Of a DNA stretch of 36,442 nt, positions 8,000 to 15,094 are shown one piece after another (positions within the stretch are counted from its first letter, which is position 1; each line of letters opens with the position of its first letter). The stretch is taken from contig CAJXCW010000017.1 in assembly GCA_913051705.1 (NCBI GenBank), forward strand, positions 1 to 36,442, written 5' to 3'. A program made the position numbers and the translations under genes. The DNA comes from an uncultured bacterium. Its GTDB lineage: Bacteria > JAAXHH01. Below the pieces are notes generated by a model that was given only the letters and a program-made list of their open reading frames with translations, did not search any database and was not told the origin of the DNA.

Positions 8000-9031
8000 A
8001 TGGATTATTCTTTTAAACATAGTCAGTATGTGATGCATAAGGAAACCGGTGTCGTTGTTCCCGTGTACATACCGTCCGGGGTTGATGCCGATCTGAGCGA
8101 ATCGTTACTGCACGACAACATAGAGGCCTTGCTCCCCTGTGTCGATAATCCGGCGGCCATCTGGCTTAGCGTAGACGGGGAAAGCAACGGGGCTGATATC
8201 GCACAACGCCTGTCCGGGAAGACGGGGATAAGTATTACGGTTGCGCCGACAAACAGAGGCAAATTACAGAGTATCATGCATGGGGTCTATCATCTGACCC
8301 AGCAGCAGTCCTATCGATATCTGGCGGTCATCGATCAGGACGGCGATCATTTTGGTAATGAGATGTTGAACTTTATCCGGACCGGGGAATATATTACGGA
8401 AAAACGCGGTGATCCGCGGGTAATCGTGTTGGGGCACCGACGCTCTCTACACCGGCCCATGGGGTTGTTACGCGGGGAATTAGAGGAATTGGCAGACCGT
8501 GTTCTTCTGGATATGCTGATGTATCATGCCGGGGTTATCGATAGGCCATTGCCGTTGGAATACGTCCTGACCCTTGGTGAGGTGCCGGATTTCCATTCGG
8601 GTTACAAGCTATTCGATCGGGAGACGGCTCAAGCTGTTTTTCTCTCACCGACCAATCAGTCGGGCGTTTCGGATCGCTGTTACTATCACCATGCCGTGGA
8701 GGCGGTCGTTGTCGTCGAGGCTTTAGAATCGGGCGCCTACCTCGGCGCTGTCACCAGAAGCACCGTAAATGAGCAGCCGATCTCTACCTTCGGCCTCTAT
8801 AACCGCATTCAGCTTGTAGCGGATAAAATCATCTGGCCTGCCCGGCGGCTTGCCATACCTCCCCCTTTTATCGCCCAATGGCTGGCGAATCATATCCCGC
8901 CCTTATTATTAAATACGCTTGTTCCGGAAGGCAAAGATGAATTGGAACAAATAAGAAAAACCGTCCTGGACACCTTAAACGGCGAACAGGACGGCCAATA
9001 TGATGAAGTCTTACATCCCTTGTTTGTCTGA
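8000..9031 (+). CDS. Putative GT-A-fold glycosyltransferase, uncharacterised
   Basis: A 343-aa soluble protein with the outline of a GT-A (family 2-like) transferase: an opening strand VVVPVYIPSG, a nucleotide-region strand WLSVDGESNG (about 55-64), NRGKLQSIMHGV (about 85-96), and an acidic metal motif VIDQDGDHFG with D112, D114 and D116. A later segment, PDFHSGYKLFDRETA, could help bind acceptor. No transmembrane helix is obvious. Neither sugar donor nor acceptor can be inferred. It stands alone on the plus strand about 50 bp after tlyA. What lies beyond its stop is a hairpin and a decayed gene on the other strand. Confidence 0.55.
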   Translation: MDYSFKHSQYVMHKETGVVVPVYIPSGVDADLSESLLHDNIEALLPCVDNPAAIWLSVDGESNGADIAQRLSGKTGISITVAPTNRGKLQSIMHGVYHLTQQQSYRYLAVIDQDGDHFGNEMLNFIRTGEYITEKRGDPRVIVLGHRRSLHRPMGLLRGELEELADRVLLDMLMYHAGVIDRPLPLEYVLTLGEVPDFHSGYKLFDRETAQAVFLSPTNQSGVSDRCYYHHAVEAVVVVEALESGAYLGAVTRSTVNEQPISTFGLYNRIQLVADKIIWPARRLAIPPPFIAQWLANHIPPLLLNTLVPEGKDELEQIRKTVLDTLNGEQDGQYDEVLHPLFV

Positions 9032-9043
9032 TGCAATGCATCG

Positions 9044-9064
9044 TATGGCAATGGTATTGCCGTG
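9044..9064 (+). terminator. Candidate terminator hairpin after the glycosyltransferase
   Basis: GGCAAT-GGT-ATTGCC (9047-9061) is a perfect six-pair stem, extended to nine pairs with G-U wobbles, 12 bp after the stop codon. The following TTGTCT is only weakly U-rich. A second palindrome, GATGCA-A-TGCATC, sits just before it at 9030-9042. Confidence 0.4.
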
Positions 9065-9068
9065 TTGT

Positions 9069-9383
9069 CTAAGGGTTTGTACCGGTGGTCAGACCATCAT
9101 CTGTGACCAAAGTTACATTACCTGTGACCTTGGCGAGGGTACCGTTACGAAAGATCCGATAACCCTGAACACCCCCTATACCAGTGGTATTATCCGTGGC
9201 GGCCGACCAGGTCAGGTTGACTGTGGTAGTCGTAGCACCTGTAGCCGATAAGCCACCCGGTGCGCTCGGATTCGAATTGTCGGATCTATTGAAGCTTTTG
9301 TCATCGCCGCAGCTCATGGCGAGCATGCCAATTACTAAAAATACACCGGCGAAAGTTGCCGGAAAAAACCGAAAGCGGTTTAT
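9069..9383 (-). pseudogene. Decayed FN3-domain lipoprotein gene (start lost, 3' truncated)
   Basis: The minus-strand frame reads a signal peptide (INRFRFFPATFAGVFLVIG, then MLAMSC) with a lipoprotein-type cysteine, a Ser/Asn linker, and the first strands of a fibronectin type III domain (PGGLSATGATTTTVNLTWSA...VQGYRIFRNGT). It stops after GLTTGTNP, where the usual Y.Y.V.A.D strands of FN3 are missing. A good ribosome site (AAAGGAAAAGG) sits six bases before an ATA at 9381-9383 where the signal peptide should begin, as if ATG had mutated to ATA. Only internal ATGs within the hydrophobic core remain. It is most simply a remnant of a secreted FN3 protein; use of the rare AUA start cannot be excluded. 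Confidence 0.6.
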
Positions 9384-9743
9384 TTTATACCTTTTCCTTT
9401 CCTTTGGAGTGAAGATTACAGGACCTGGGGTCTACAGGGTATACTCTTTCTCTCATTTACCGCACCGAACGCATACATTCTGTTTCGGATACAGCCGGAT
9501 TTCAATGGTGCTGAAACTTTCACCTCCTTTCAGGCCGGACTTCTCTTCCAGGCCTTCCCTGTTCCCACCGCTTCCCTTAATACATTACGCCATCCATGTT
9601 TCAAGGGACTGGGGTTCTCTTACTTCACTTCAACAACCCCTCATGTTTACAGTTCTATTATGCGGCGTGTAATCTACAGACTAAATGGTCAAAAACTAGT
9701 GAAGGATTATTTTACTTTAGTCCTTTATTTTTAGTTGATTACC
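9384..9743. other. Gene-free 360-bp stretch with several hairpins
   Basis: No convincing coding region. Between 9423 and 9555 three hairpins follow one another: CCTG/CAGG at 9424-9438, CCGAA/TTCGG at 9465-9488, and AGGCCGGA/TCC-A-GGCCT at 9532-9555. On the minus strand AAAGGAGGTG (centred near 9525) looks like a strong ribosome site, but only short frames follow. This may be the 5' leader of the decayed FN3 gene, or an independent structured RNA. It matches no riboswitch consensus I can recognise. Confidence 0.4.
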
Positions 9744-10253
9744 CTAAAGACGGTATCTGCATTTCCACTTCGTATCCGATTGATAAAGCGGATCATTCTG
9801 AGGTATCGGTACGACTTCTGTGAGAGTCGCTCCAAGGATTTCGCATGTTCTCCTTGATGGGGTATTATCGGGGTTACAGGTGATCCATAGAGGGTCAATC
9901 CCATGTCCTCTGGCCAGAGGAAGCACAAGATGACAACTACGGGCTGCATAGTGATGCCCGCGATAGGCTGGTTCTACGGTATAGCCGATATGCCCGGCAT
10001 ACATTTCAATGTGCTCCGTGTGCCCGATTCGAAGGGATAACCGCCCCATTACAATCTGCGGCCGTCCGACCGGCGTCATATGAAAGATATATACCGGCAC
10101 ATACCTCTGGCTCGGATCACCGGAATGCGTATCGGTCAGCACCAGTTCCAGATCATCGTCTACCAGTGGCCCCGGATCTCTAAAACGAAATCGTGACGAT
10201 TTTGTCTCCTGCCTGTCACGAATGTTGAAAACGAAATTTTTGATTTGTTTCAT
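9744..10253 (-). CDS. GNAT-family N-acetyltransferase
   Basis: A 169-aa protein with a GNAT fold: a central strand pair around MGRLSLRIGHTEHIEMYAGHIGYTVEP, the acetyl-CoA loop YRGHHYAARSC, and the late segment CNPDNTPSRRTCEILGATL, where the N-x2-S-x3-x-C/LG pattern closes the cofactor site. It resembles RimJ/RimL-like enzymes that acetylate an amine of a small molecule or protein N-terminus; the substrate is unknown. The reading frame stays open upstream to 10349, but that region overlaps the ahcY terminator, so ATG at 10251-10253 is preferred although it lacks a clear ribosome site. It lies downstream of ahcY on the same strand, separated by the terminator. Confidence 0.75.
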   Translation of the reverse strand: MKQIKNFVFNIRDRQETKSSRFRFRDPGPLVDDDLELVLTDTHSGDPSQRYVPVYIFHMTPVGRPQIVMGRLSLRIGHTEHIEMYAGHIGYTVEPAYRGHHYAARSCHLVLPLARGHGIDPLWITCNPDNTPSRRTCEILGATLTEVVPIPQNDPLYQSDTKWKCRYRL

Positions 10254-10330
10254 GAGCAAATGAGTAGATGAGCAGTTCCGACGAGCAGTCCGAAGACAAA
10301 ATAATCGTAAGGCTGATATCTCCGCAAGAA

Positions 10331-10364
10331 TAAAAAGCCCGGCGGACAAATTGTCTACCGGGCT
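10331..10364 (-). terminator. Rho-independent terminator of ahcY
   Basis: On the minus strand AGCCCGG and CCGGGCT arms (10358-10364 with 10336-10342) enclose a second stem (AGACAA/TTGTCC), followed directly by TTTTT (10332-10336). It begins about 35 bp after the ahcY stop: strong stem plus U-tract. Confidence 0.9.
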
Positions 10365-10399
10365 ATATCTAACGTTCTAAAGCTTTACGACCTGTAACT

Positions 10400-11842
10400 T
10401 TAATATCTGTAATGATCCGGCTTGAACGGGCCTTCTACCGATACACCGATGTAATCGGCCTGGTTTTTGGTAAGCTGCGTGAGCTTTACCCCCAGTTTAT
10501 GTAGATGCAGGCGCGCTACTTCCTCATCAAGATGTTTCGGCAGGGTCGTTACGCCGATCTCATGATCATTCTGCAAGAGATCAATCTGCGCCAGCACCTG
10601 ATTGGTGAACGAGTTGGACATCACGAAAGAGGGATGGCCGGTTGCGCATCCCAGGTTCACCAGACGCCCTTCGGCGAGAACGAAGATCGATTGGCCGGCC
10701 GGGAAGGTGTATCTGTCCACCTGCGGCTTGATATTCTGTTTTACGATACCTGGAAAATCATTCAGGGCATCGATCTGTATTTCGTTATCGAAATGACCAA
10801 TATTGCTCACAATCGCCTGATCCCGCATCTTTTCCATGTGCTCGATACGAATGATATCGCGATTGCCTGTAGTCGTCACGTAGATATTGCCTTCGGACAG
10901 AGCATCTTCAATCGTGGTAACTTCAAACCCTTCCATAGCCGCTTGAAGTGCGCAGATGGGATCTATTTCGGTGATGATTACCCGGGCGCCGAACCCGCGC
11001 ATCGACTGCGCACACCCTTTGCCGACATCGCCATAGCCGCAGACCACCACCGTCTTGCCGGCCACCATGACATCAAGCGCCCGTTTTAGGCCATCGGCCA
11101 GGGATTCGCGGCAACCATATAGATTATCGAATTTAGATTTGGTGACCGAATCATTTACATTGATCGCCGGAAACAGCAGTTTGCCTTCTTCCATCATCTG
11201 ATACAACCGATGAACACCGGTTGTGGTTTCTTCCGATACGCCCTGTATATTGGCGCTCATATCGTGCCAAAAACGCGGGTTTCTCTCCAGTTGGCGCTTC
11301 AATACCGTATTGATGATCTGTAATTCCCTGCTGTCGGTCGGGTCGTCCAATATCGAGGCATCGTCTTCAGCCTCAACGCCGCGGTGAATTAATAAGGTCG
11401 CATCACCACCGTCGTCTACAATCAGGGAGGGGCCTGTTGCATCAGGAAAACTTAACGCCTGCACGGTACAATCCCAATATTCTTCCAGTGTTTCGCCCTT
11501 CCACGCGAAAACAGGCGTGCCGCCATCTGCGATCGCCGCCGCCGCATGGTCCTGTGTGGAAAATATATTACAGGACGCCCAACGGACGTCTGCCCCCAGT
11601 GCTTCAAGCGTCTGGATCAATACGGCGGTTTGGACCGTCATATGCAGTGAACCGGTAATTTGCGTGCCTTTGAACGGTTGTTCTTTCGTATATTTTTCAC
11701 AGATCGCCATCAAGCCCGGCATTTCCTGTTCAGCGATGGTTATTTCCTTGTGGCCGAATTCCGCCTCGGATATATCTGCTACTTTATAGGGCATACCGGA
11801 ATAATCCGGAAGCTCGATGTCCTGTATCACATCCTGTGACAT
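10400..11842 (-). CDS. ahcY: S-adenosylhomocysteinase
   Basis: A 480-aa cytosolic NAD-dependent enzyme that splits S-adenosylhomocysteine to adenosine and homocysteine, clearing the product of SAM-dependent methylations. Family marks are the NAD motif CGYGDVGKG, active-site segments [21 protein letters not shown] and [11 protein letters not shown] (lysine and aspartate), [16 protein letters not shown], and the conserved C-terminus KPDHYRY that closes over NAD. The start is ATG at 11840-11842 behind AAGGAG with an eight-base spacer; the frame stays open 24 codons further upstream but without a ribosome site. It has its own near-consensus promoter at 11935-11963 and a strong terminator. The roughly 90-nt leader contains a 9-bp perfect inverted repeat. 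Confidence 0.97.
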   Translation of the reverse strand: MSQDVIQDIELPDYSGMPYKVADISEAEFGHKEITIAEQEMPGLMAICEKYTKEQPFKGTQITGSLHMTVQTAVLIQTLEALGADVRWASCNIFSTQDHAAAAIADGGTPVFAWKGETLEEYWDCTVQALSFPDATGPSLIVDDGGDATLLIHRGVEAEDDASILDDPTDSRELQIINTVLKRQLERNPRFWHDMSANIQGVSEETTTGVHRLYQMMEEGKLLFPAINVNDSVTKSKFDNLYGCRESLADGLKRALDVMVAGKTVVVCGYGDVGKGCAQSMRGFGARVIITEIDPICALQAAMEGFEVTTIEDALSEGNIYVTTTGNRDIIRIEHMEKMRDQAIVSNIGHFDNEIQIDALNDFPGIVKQNIKPQVDRYTFPAGQSIFVLAEGRLVNLGCATGHPSFVMSNSFTNQVLAQIDLLQNDHEIGVTTLPKHLDEEVARLHLHKLGVKLTQLTKNQADYIGVSVEGPFKPDHYRY

Positions 11843-11864
11843 TAAAAAACTCCTTATAGTGTAG

Positions 11865-11907
11865 ATTACAAATTGCAAATGATCATGGAGATCTGGATAT
11901 TTGTAAT
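11865..11907 (-). promoter_or_regulatory. Inverted repeat in the ahcY leader
   Basis: ATTACAAAT (11865-11873) and ATTTGTAAT (11899-11907) are perfect nine-base inverted copies within the predicted ahcY 5' leader, ending about 22 nt before the start codon. One arm overlaps two TTTGCAA/TTTGTAA-type heptads (11866-11879) also found before recA. This may fold in the mRNA or bind a regulator; no known SAH or SAM riboswitch pattern is seen. Confidence 0.4.
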
Positions 11908-11934
11908 AGATCAAATGTCATCTGATCGAATCAA

Positions 11935-11963
11935 ATTATAGCTTTAAATTAATAGAGGGTCAA
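11935..11963 (-). promoter_or_regulatory. Near-consensus sigma70 promoter of ahcY
   Basis: On the minus strand TTGACC (11958-11963), a 17-bp spacer, and a perfect TATAAT (11935-11940). Transcription would start near 11928, giving a leader of about 86 nt. Confidence 0.8.
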
Positions 11964-12101
11964 TAAAGAGGTTGTTGATTTCAATCAAGATTGCGTTGAT
12001 CCATCCCTATTAGAACCGCACGCCCACCTTTATCATCGACAGCCGCTCCGTTAGAAAAATACTACCCCTTTAGTGTACAAATAACGAAGAGATTAAAATG
12101 T

Positions 12102-12130
12102 TTGATTGACTCATATGAAGAATTTATATT
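12102..12130 (+). promoter_or_regulatory. Sigma70-like promoter of the desaturase gene
   Basis: TTGATT (12102-12107), exactly 17 bp, then TATATT (12125-12130). It overlaps the upstream part of the open frame, arguing that translation starts downstream, at 12267 or later. Confidence 0.6.
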
Positions 12131-12266
12131 GCCTAAATCCTATTTCATATTATTTTATAGGCTGGATGAAGTATTGCAAGCGACTACCAATTTATTAACC
12201 CTGAACATTATTGAGGTCGTTATTCCGATTCAATGCGTAACGGACTCAGGAAGAAATCATCAATAT

Positions 12267-13319
12267 ATGTCCAGAAAAAATGCGTTTTCTCGTTCGCAAT
12301 CTGCCCATTTCCCGTCAGAGGAGAAATTACCGGGGCAGAGCATGGCCACCAAATATTTCCATTCAAATTCACTTCGGAGTATCTGGCAGATCGCCAACTC
12401 TCTGCCACCCTATCTTTTTATCTGGTATCTGATGTATCTGAGCCTGGACATCTCCTACTGGCTTACATTGGGCCTGGCCTTCCTGGCCTCCGGCTTTCTT
12501 ATCCGCGTGTTTATCATCTGTCACGATTGTGTTCATGGTTCGTTTTTGAAATCGCGAAAACTTACTAATATCCTGGGGGCTATCACCGCCTATTTCCTGT
12601 TTTTGCCGTATAAATACTGGGGCATATCGCATATTAGACATCATGCGACAGCGAATGACCTGGACCACCGTAAAGATGGGGACATCAGTATCCTTACCGT
12701 TCAGGAATATATAGATGCCCCTTTCTGGAACCGTGTAAGGTATCGCGTATATCGTAATCCCGTTATGTTGTTTATGGTCGGCCCGGTCTTATTTTTTCTT
12801 TTTAGATTTCGCATACCGTTTTTTGACAAGAGAGCCAATCAGCGCAATAGTGTCTATTTAACGAATGTGGCCATTGCCGGCACACTCATTGTGATGTCCT
12901 TGCTTATCGGTTTCAAAACCTACGTCTTAATCCAGGGTCCTATCATTATCATTACGACGATGGTAGGGGTCTGGCTCTTCTACGTACAGCATCAATATGA
13001 GGGCGCTTCATGGGAGCGTCGTGACCAGTGGAACTACACCGACGCAGCGCTTCGAGGCAGTTCTTTTTATAAACTGCCTAAACTATTCCAATGGTTTACG
13101 GGTAATATCGGCTTTCATCATATCCATCACCTCTTCCCTCGCATTCCCAATTATTATCTGGAAAAATGCCAGAAGGAGCATAGCAAGCAATGGCCGGTGA
13201 AACCGTTGACACTCGGCAGCAGTTTGAAGGCCTTCAACTACAGGTTATGGGACGAAGAAAAAGGGGACTTCGTGGGATTCGCTCAGGTTAAAAAAAGGCG
13301 ACATGCACAGGTCGCGTAA
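12267..13319 (+). CDS. Membrane fatty-acid desaturase (DesA/acyl-lipid type)
   Basis: A 350-aa di-iron membrane desaturase that would place a double bond in membrane fatty acids. All three histidine boxes are present: H86DCVH90, H122IRHH126 and H284HIHH288. The FYVQHQYEGASW segment (about 239-250) is typical of DesA-like omega-6/Delta-12 enzymes. Four to six hydrophobic helices lie around the boxes (about 47-82, 103-116, 165-180, 198-240). The start is uncertain: ATG 12267 (AGGAAG about 15 nt upstream) keeps a family-like N-terminus ending in SIWQIANSLPPY; ATG 12342 is an alternative. The frame is open back to 12102 but overlaps the promoter. It is transcribed divergently from ahcY. Regiospecificity cannot be assigned. 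Confidence 0.85.
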   Translation: MSRKNAFSRSQSAHFPSEEKLPGQSMATKYFHSNSLRSIWQIANSLPPYLFIWYLMYLSLDISYWLTLGLAFLASGFLIRVFIICHDCVHGSFLKSRKLTNILGAITAYFLFLPYKYWGISHIRHHATANDLDHRKDGDISILTVQEYIDAPFWNRVRYRVYRNPVMLFMVGPVLFFLFRFRIPFFDKRANQRNSVYLTNVAIAGTLIVMSLLIGFKTYVLIQGPIIIITTMVGVWLFYVQHQYEGASWERRDQWNYTDAALRGSSFYKLPKLFQWFTGNIGFHHIHHLFPRIPNYYLEKCQKEHSKQWPVKPLTLGSSLKAFNYRLWDEEKGDFVGFAQVKKRRHAQVA

Positions 13320-13337
13320 CTGATTTGGTGATAACGG

Positions 13338-14111
13338 TCAATCAATCAATAATAATTCTTCCAGCGTGTTTATTTCTACATCCGGTGTAATGCCTTCAGG
13401 ACACGTTGCCCCGAATCGGTTGAGCCATACGCCTTTAATACCGCATTGTTGCGCGCCCTGGACATCATTGACCGGGTTATCCCCGATCATCATGGCGGTT
13501 TCCGGTTCTATCTTCATCTGATTAAGCGTATAAGTGAAAATATCTCGGGCCGGTTTACTGATCCCGATCTGTCCGGACACCACAACCGGATTAAAGAATC
13601 GTTCCAGACCAGGCATATTGAGTTTTTCAAGCTGCACATCGGGCGCGCCGTTGGTGATCATGGCAAGCCGGTAAATGCGGTGTAAATCTTTTAGTACGGA
13701 TTCTGTTTCCGGAAAGACGATATGCCGTTTACGACGTTCCCGGACAAAAATCTTCGCGAGTTCCCTTCCGAAATCTTCATCATCAATGCCCAGTTTTTCG
13801 AGGGCCTGCGTCCACGATGTCCAACGAAAATCCGGAACCCAATCATGAAGCGCCTTAAGATTCGGATCATCCCCTTTAAATGTTCCGGCTAAGCCTTCCG
13901 GGGAACTGATACATACAGCAAGGCAGTAATCATGGACAGGACCCTTTCTCCATAATGCGCGGGATGTTGACCTGATAGTGCCTTTCATCACCTCCGGATC
14001 AATGCCATATCGCCTTTGCACATGGGCGCATGTCGTTTCAAATGTCGCCTCCACGGATGCTTCTTCATACAGCAACGTTTCGTCCAGATCAAATATCAGA
14101 GTTGTAATCAT
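13338..14111 (-). CDS. HAD-superfamily phosphatase (YjjG/PGP-like)
   Basis: A 257-aa HAD hydrolase with all four motifs: I FDLDETL (nucleophile and acid-base aspartates), II ITNGAPD, III lysine in GISKPARDIF, and IV GDNPVND. The helical cap between motifs I and II is the C1 type of subfamily IA. The arrangement is closest to YjjG/pyrimidine-nucleotidase or phosphoglycolate-phosphatase-like enzymes, so it probably dephosphorylates a small metabolite. The ATG at 14109-14111 puts the nucleophile motif right at the N-terminus, as usual; an upstream in-frame start would add 13 residues. It is the last gene of a minus-strand group with the unknown 281-aa gene and the TPR lipoprotein. Its stop (TTGATTGATTGA) faces the desaturase stop 18 bp away. 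Confidence 0.85.
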   Translation of the reverse strand: MITTLIFDLDETLLYEEASVEATFETTCAHVQRRYGIDPEVMKGTIRSTSRALWRKGPVHDYCLAVCISSPEGLAGTFKGDDPNLKALHDWVPDFRWTSWTQALEKLGIDDEDFGRELAKIFVRERRKRHIVFPETESVLKDLHRIYRLAMITNGAPDVQLEKLNMPGLERFFNPVVVSGQIGISKPARDIFTYTLNQMKIEPETAMMIGDNPVNDVQGAQQCGIKGVWLNRFGATCPEGITPDVEINTLEELLLID

Positions 14112-14165
14112 GGGAATCTGCCTACCGCCCTCCACTGCCACCGTGCCCAATTTGGTGATTGAAAT

Positions 14166-14214
14166 GCCTATCGCCTACTGCTTGCTGCCTACCGGGTACT
14201 GCTTTCTGCCTACT
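14166..14214. repeat. Seven degenerate heptads of the GCCTACT family
   Basis: Read from 14166 in steps of seven: GCCTATC, GCCTACT, GCTTGCT, GCCTACC, GGGTACT, GCTTTCT, GCCTACT. It fills most of the gap between the HAD gene and the unknown gene upstream and overlaps the latter's stop codon (14210-14212). GGTGATTG, the core of the repeat at 152-184, occurs just beside it near 14153. Confidence 0.8.
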
Positions 14215-15055
14215 TTCTTTTTATTTCCCACAACTCCACCACCATCTCCGACGGGTAACCAATCGGATCAAAATCGTCCGTTTCACGGGCGTCATATCCT
14301 ACGGCTTCGAACAGATCTTCGATGGTTCGGGATGAATGGTGCTGCGCCTCGCCTATGGTGTGGTAAAGGTATACAGCCGACGGCAATATTATCGGGTAGC
14401 CCATTTCATAGAGCGCGTATGCCGTACCACCTTCCTTCAGGTTATTCACCACCTCCCCAAAGGCCTGGGTTATGTGGCGTCCCTGATGATTGATGTTCAC
14501 ATCAAATCGAAAGGCAAAATGGCTGCGTAGATACCCTTGTTCGTACAGGAACGCCCCCACCCTGTCAATACAGGACGACACCTGTTTCACCTGCTCTGCC
14601 GAAACCAGATCGTCAGGCAAGTCCAGATTCAGGTGTTCATAGACGCGAGCAAAGAAATTTTTGCCTACGCGTTTGGTAAATAAGCGCCATTCCCGTTCAT
14701 GATCCTGGTCGTATTGATCCGAATGTTGTTCGATCAGTTCGAAGGCCGAGCGATAGAAGGCATAGGACAGCGCGTCGAACTCTCCGGACTGAAGCGGTTC
14801 TGAAAAGGTCCGGGCCACAAAATCTCCGACCAGCCCGGCCCGACCGGTCGGACCGTAGACCACGTTGAGGTATTCTTCGACATACCGACGAACATTGCTC
14901 ATATCGCCGCTATTTTCGTGGAGAGAGATCCATTCGGTGACCACTGCTTCGGACATGAAGTCAGAAAAATAATTACCCACCGGCCACCAAGCCGCATATT
15001 CGGGAAAAGGACGCTCCTGTACTACCTGACTGAGGGATTTTACGGGCATAGACAT
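14210..15055 (-). CDS. Conserved-looking protein of unknown function
   Basis: I do not recognise this 281-aa protein. It is soluble and acidic, with no signal peptide or membrane helix, and is mostly predicted helix. Distinct stretches are RPFPEYAAWWPVGNYFSDFM near the N-terminus, HFAFRFDVNINHQGRH in the middle, and HTIGEAQHHSSRTIEDLF then DFDPIGYPSEMVVELWE near the end. The clustered His/Asp/Glu could bind metal, but no known catalytic motif is complete. A ribosome site (AGGAG) precedes two close ATGs; the second (15049) is better spaced. It lies 39 bp after the TPR lipoprotein gene and is probably cotranscribed with it and the HAD gene. The stop codon lies in a heptad repeat. Confidence 0.7.
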   Translation of the reverse strand: MSMPVKSLSQVVQERPFPEYAAWWPVGNYFSDFMSEAVVTEWISLHENSGDMSNVRRYVEEYLNVVYGPTGRAGLVGDFVARTFSEPLQSGEFDALSYAFYRSAFELIEQHSDQYDQDHEREWRLFTKRVGKNFFARVYEHLNLDLPDDLVSAEQVKQVSSCIDRVGAFLYEQGYLRSHFAFRFDVNINHQGRHITQAFGEVVNNLKEGGTAYALYEMGYPIILPSAVYLYHTIGEAQHHSSRTIEDLFEAVGYDARETDDFDPIGYPSEMVVELWEIKRK

Positions 15056-15094
15056 GGCTCCTGTTCCTGGTTATGAATACACAAACCCTGATTC

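Noticed and set aside
9423-9600. Cobalamin riboswitch
   Set aside because: Purine-rich GGGAA and GGTG-like pieces occur on the minus strand, but the conserved B12-box core is missing and the neighbouring gene is an FN3 lipoprotein relic.
10254-10349. N-terminal extension of the GNAT protein
   Set aside because: It would be encoded by the ahcY terminator hairpin and reads as non-family sequence.
11843-11914. Longer N-terminus for S-adenosylhomocysteinase
   Set aside because: The frame is open for 24 more codons, but they have no ribosome site and lie in the leader; ATG 11842 has AAGGAG correctly spaced.
12102-12266. Upstream TTG start for the desaturase
   Set aside because: The TTG is part of the -35 element of a TTGATT-17-TATATT promoter and the encoded residues do not resemble the family.
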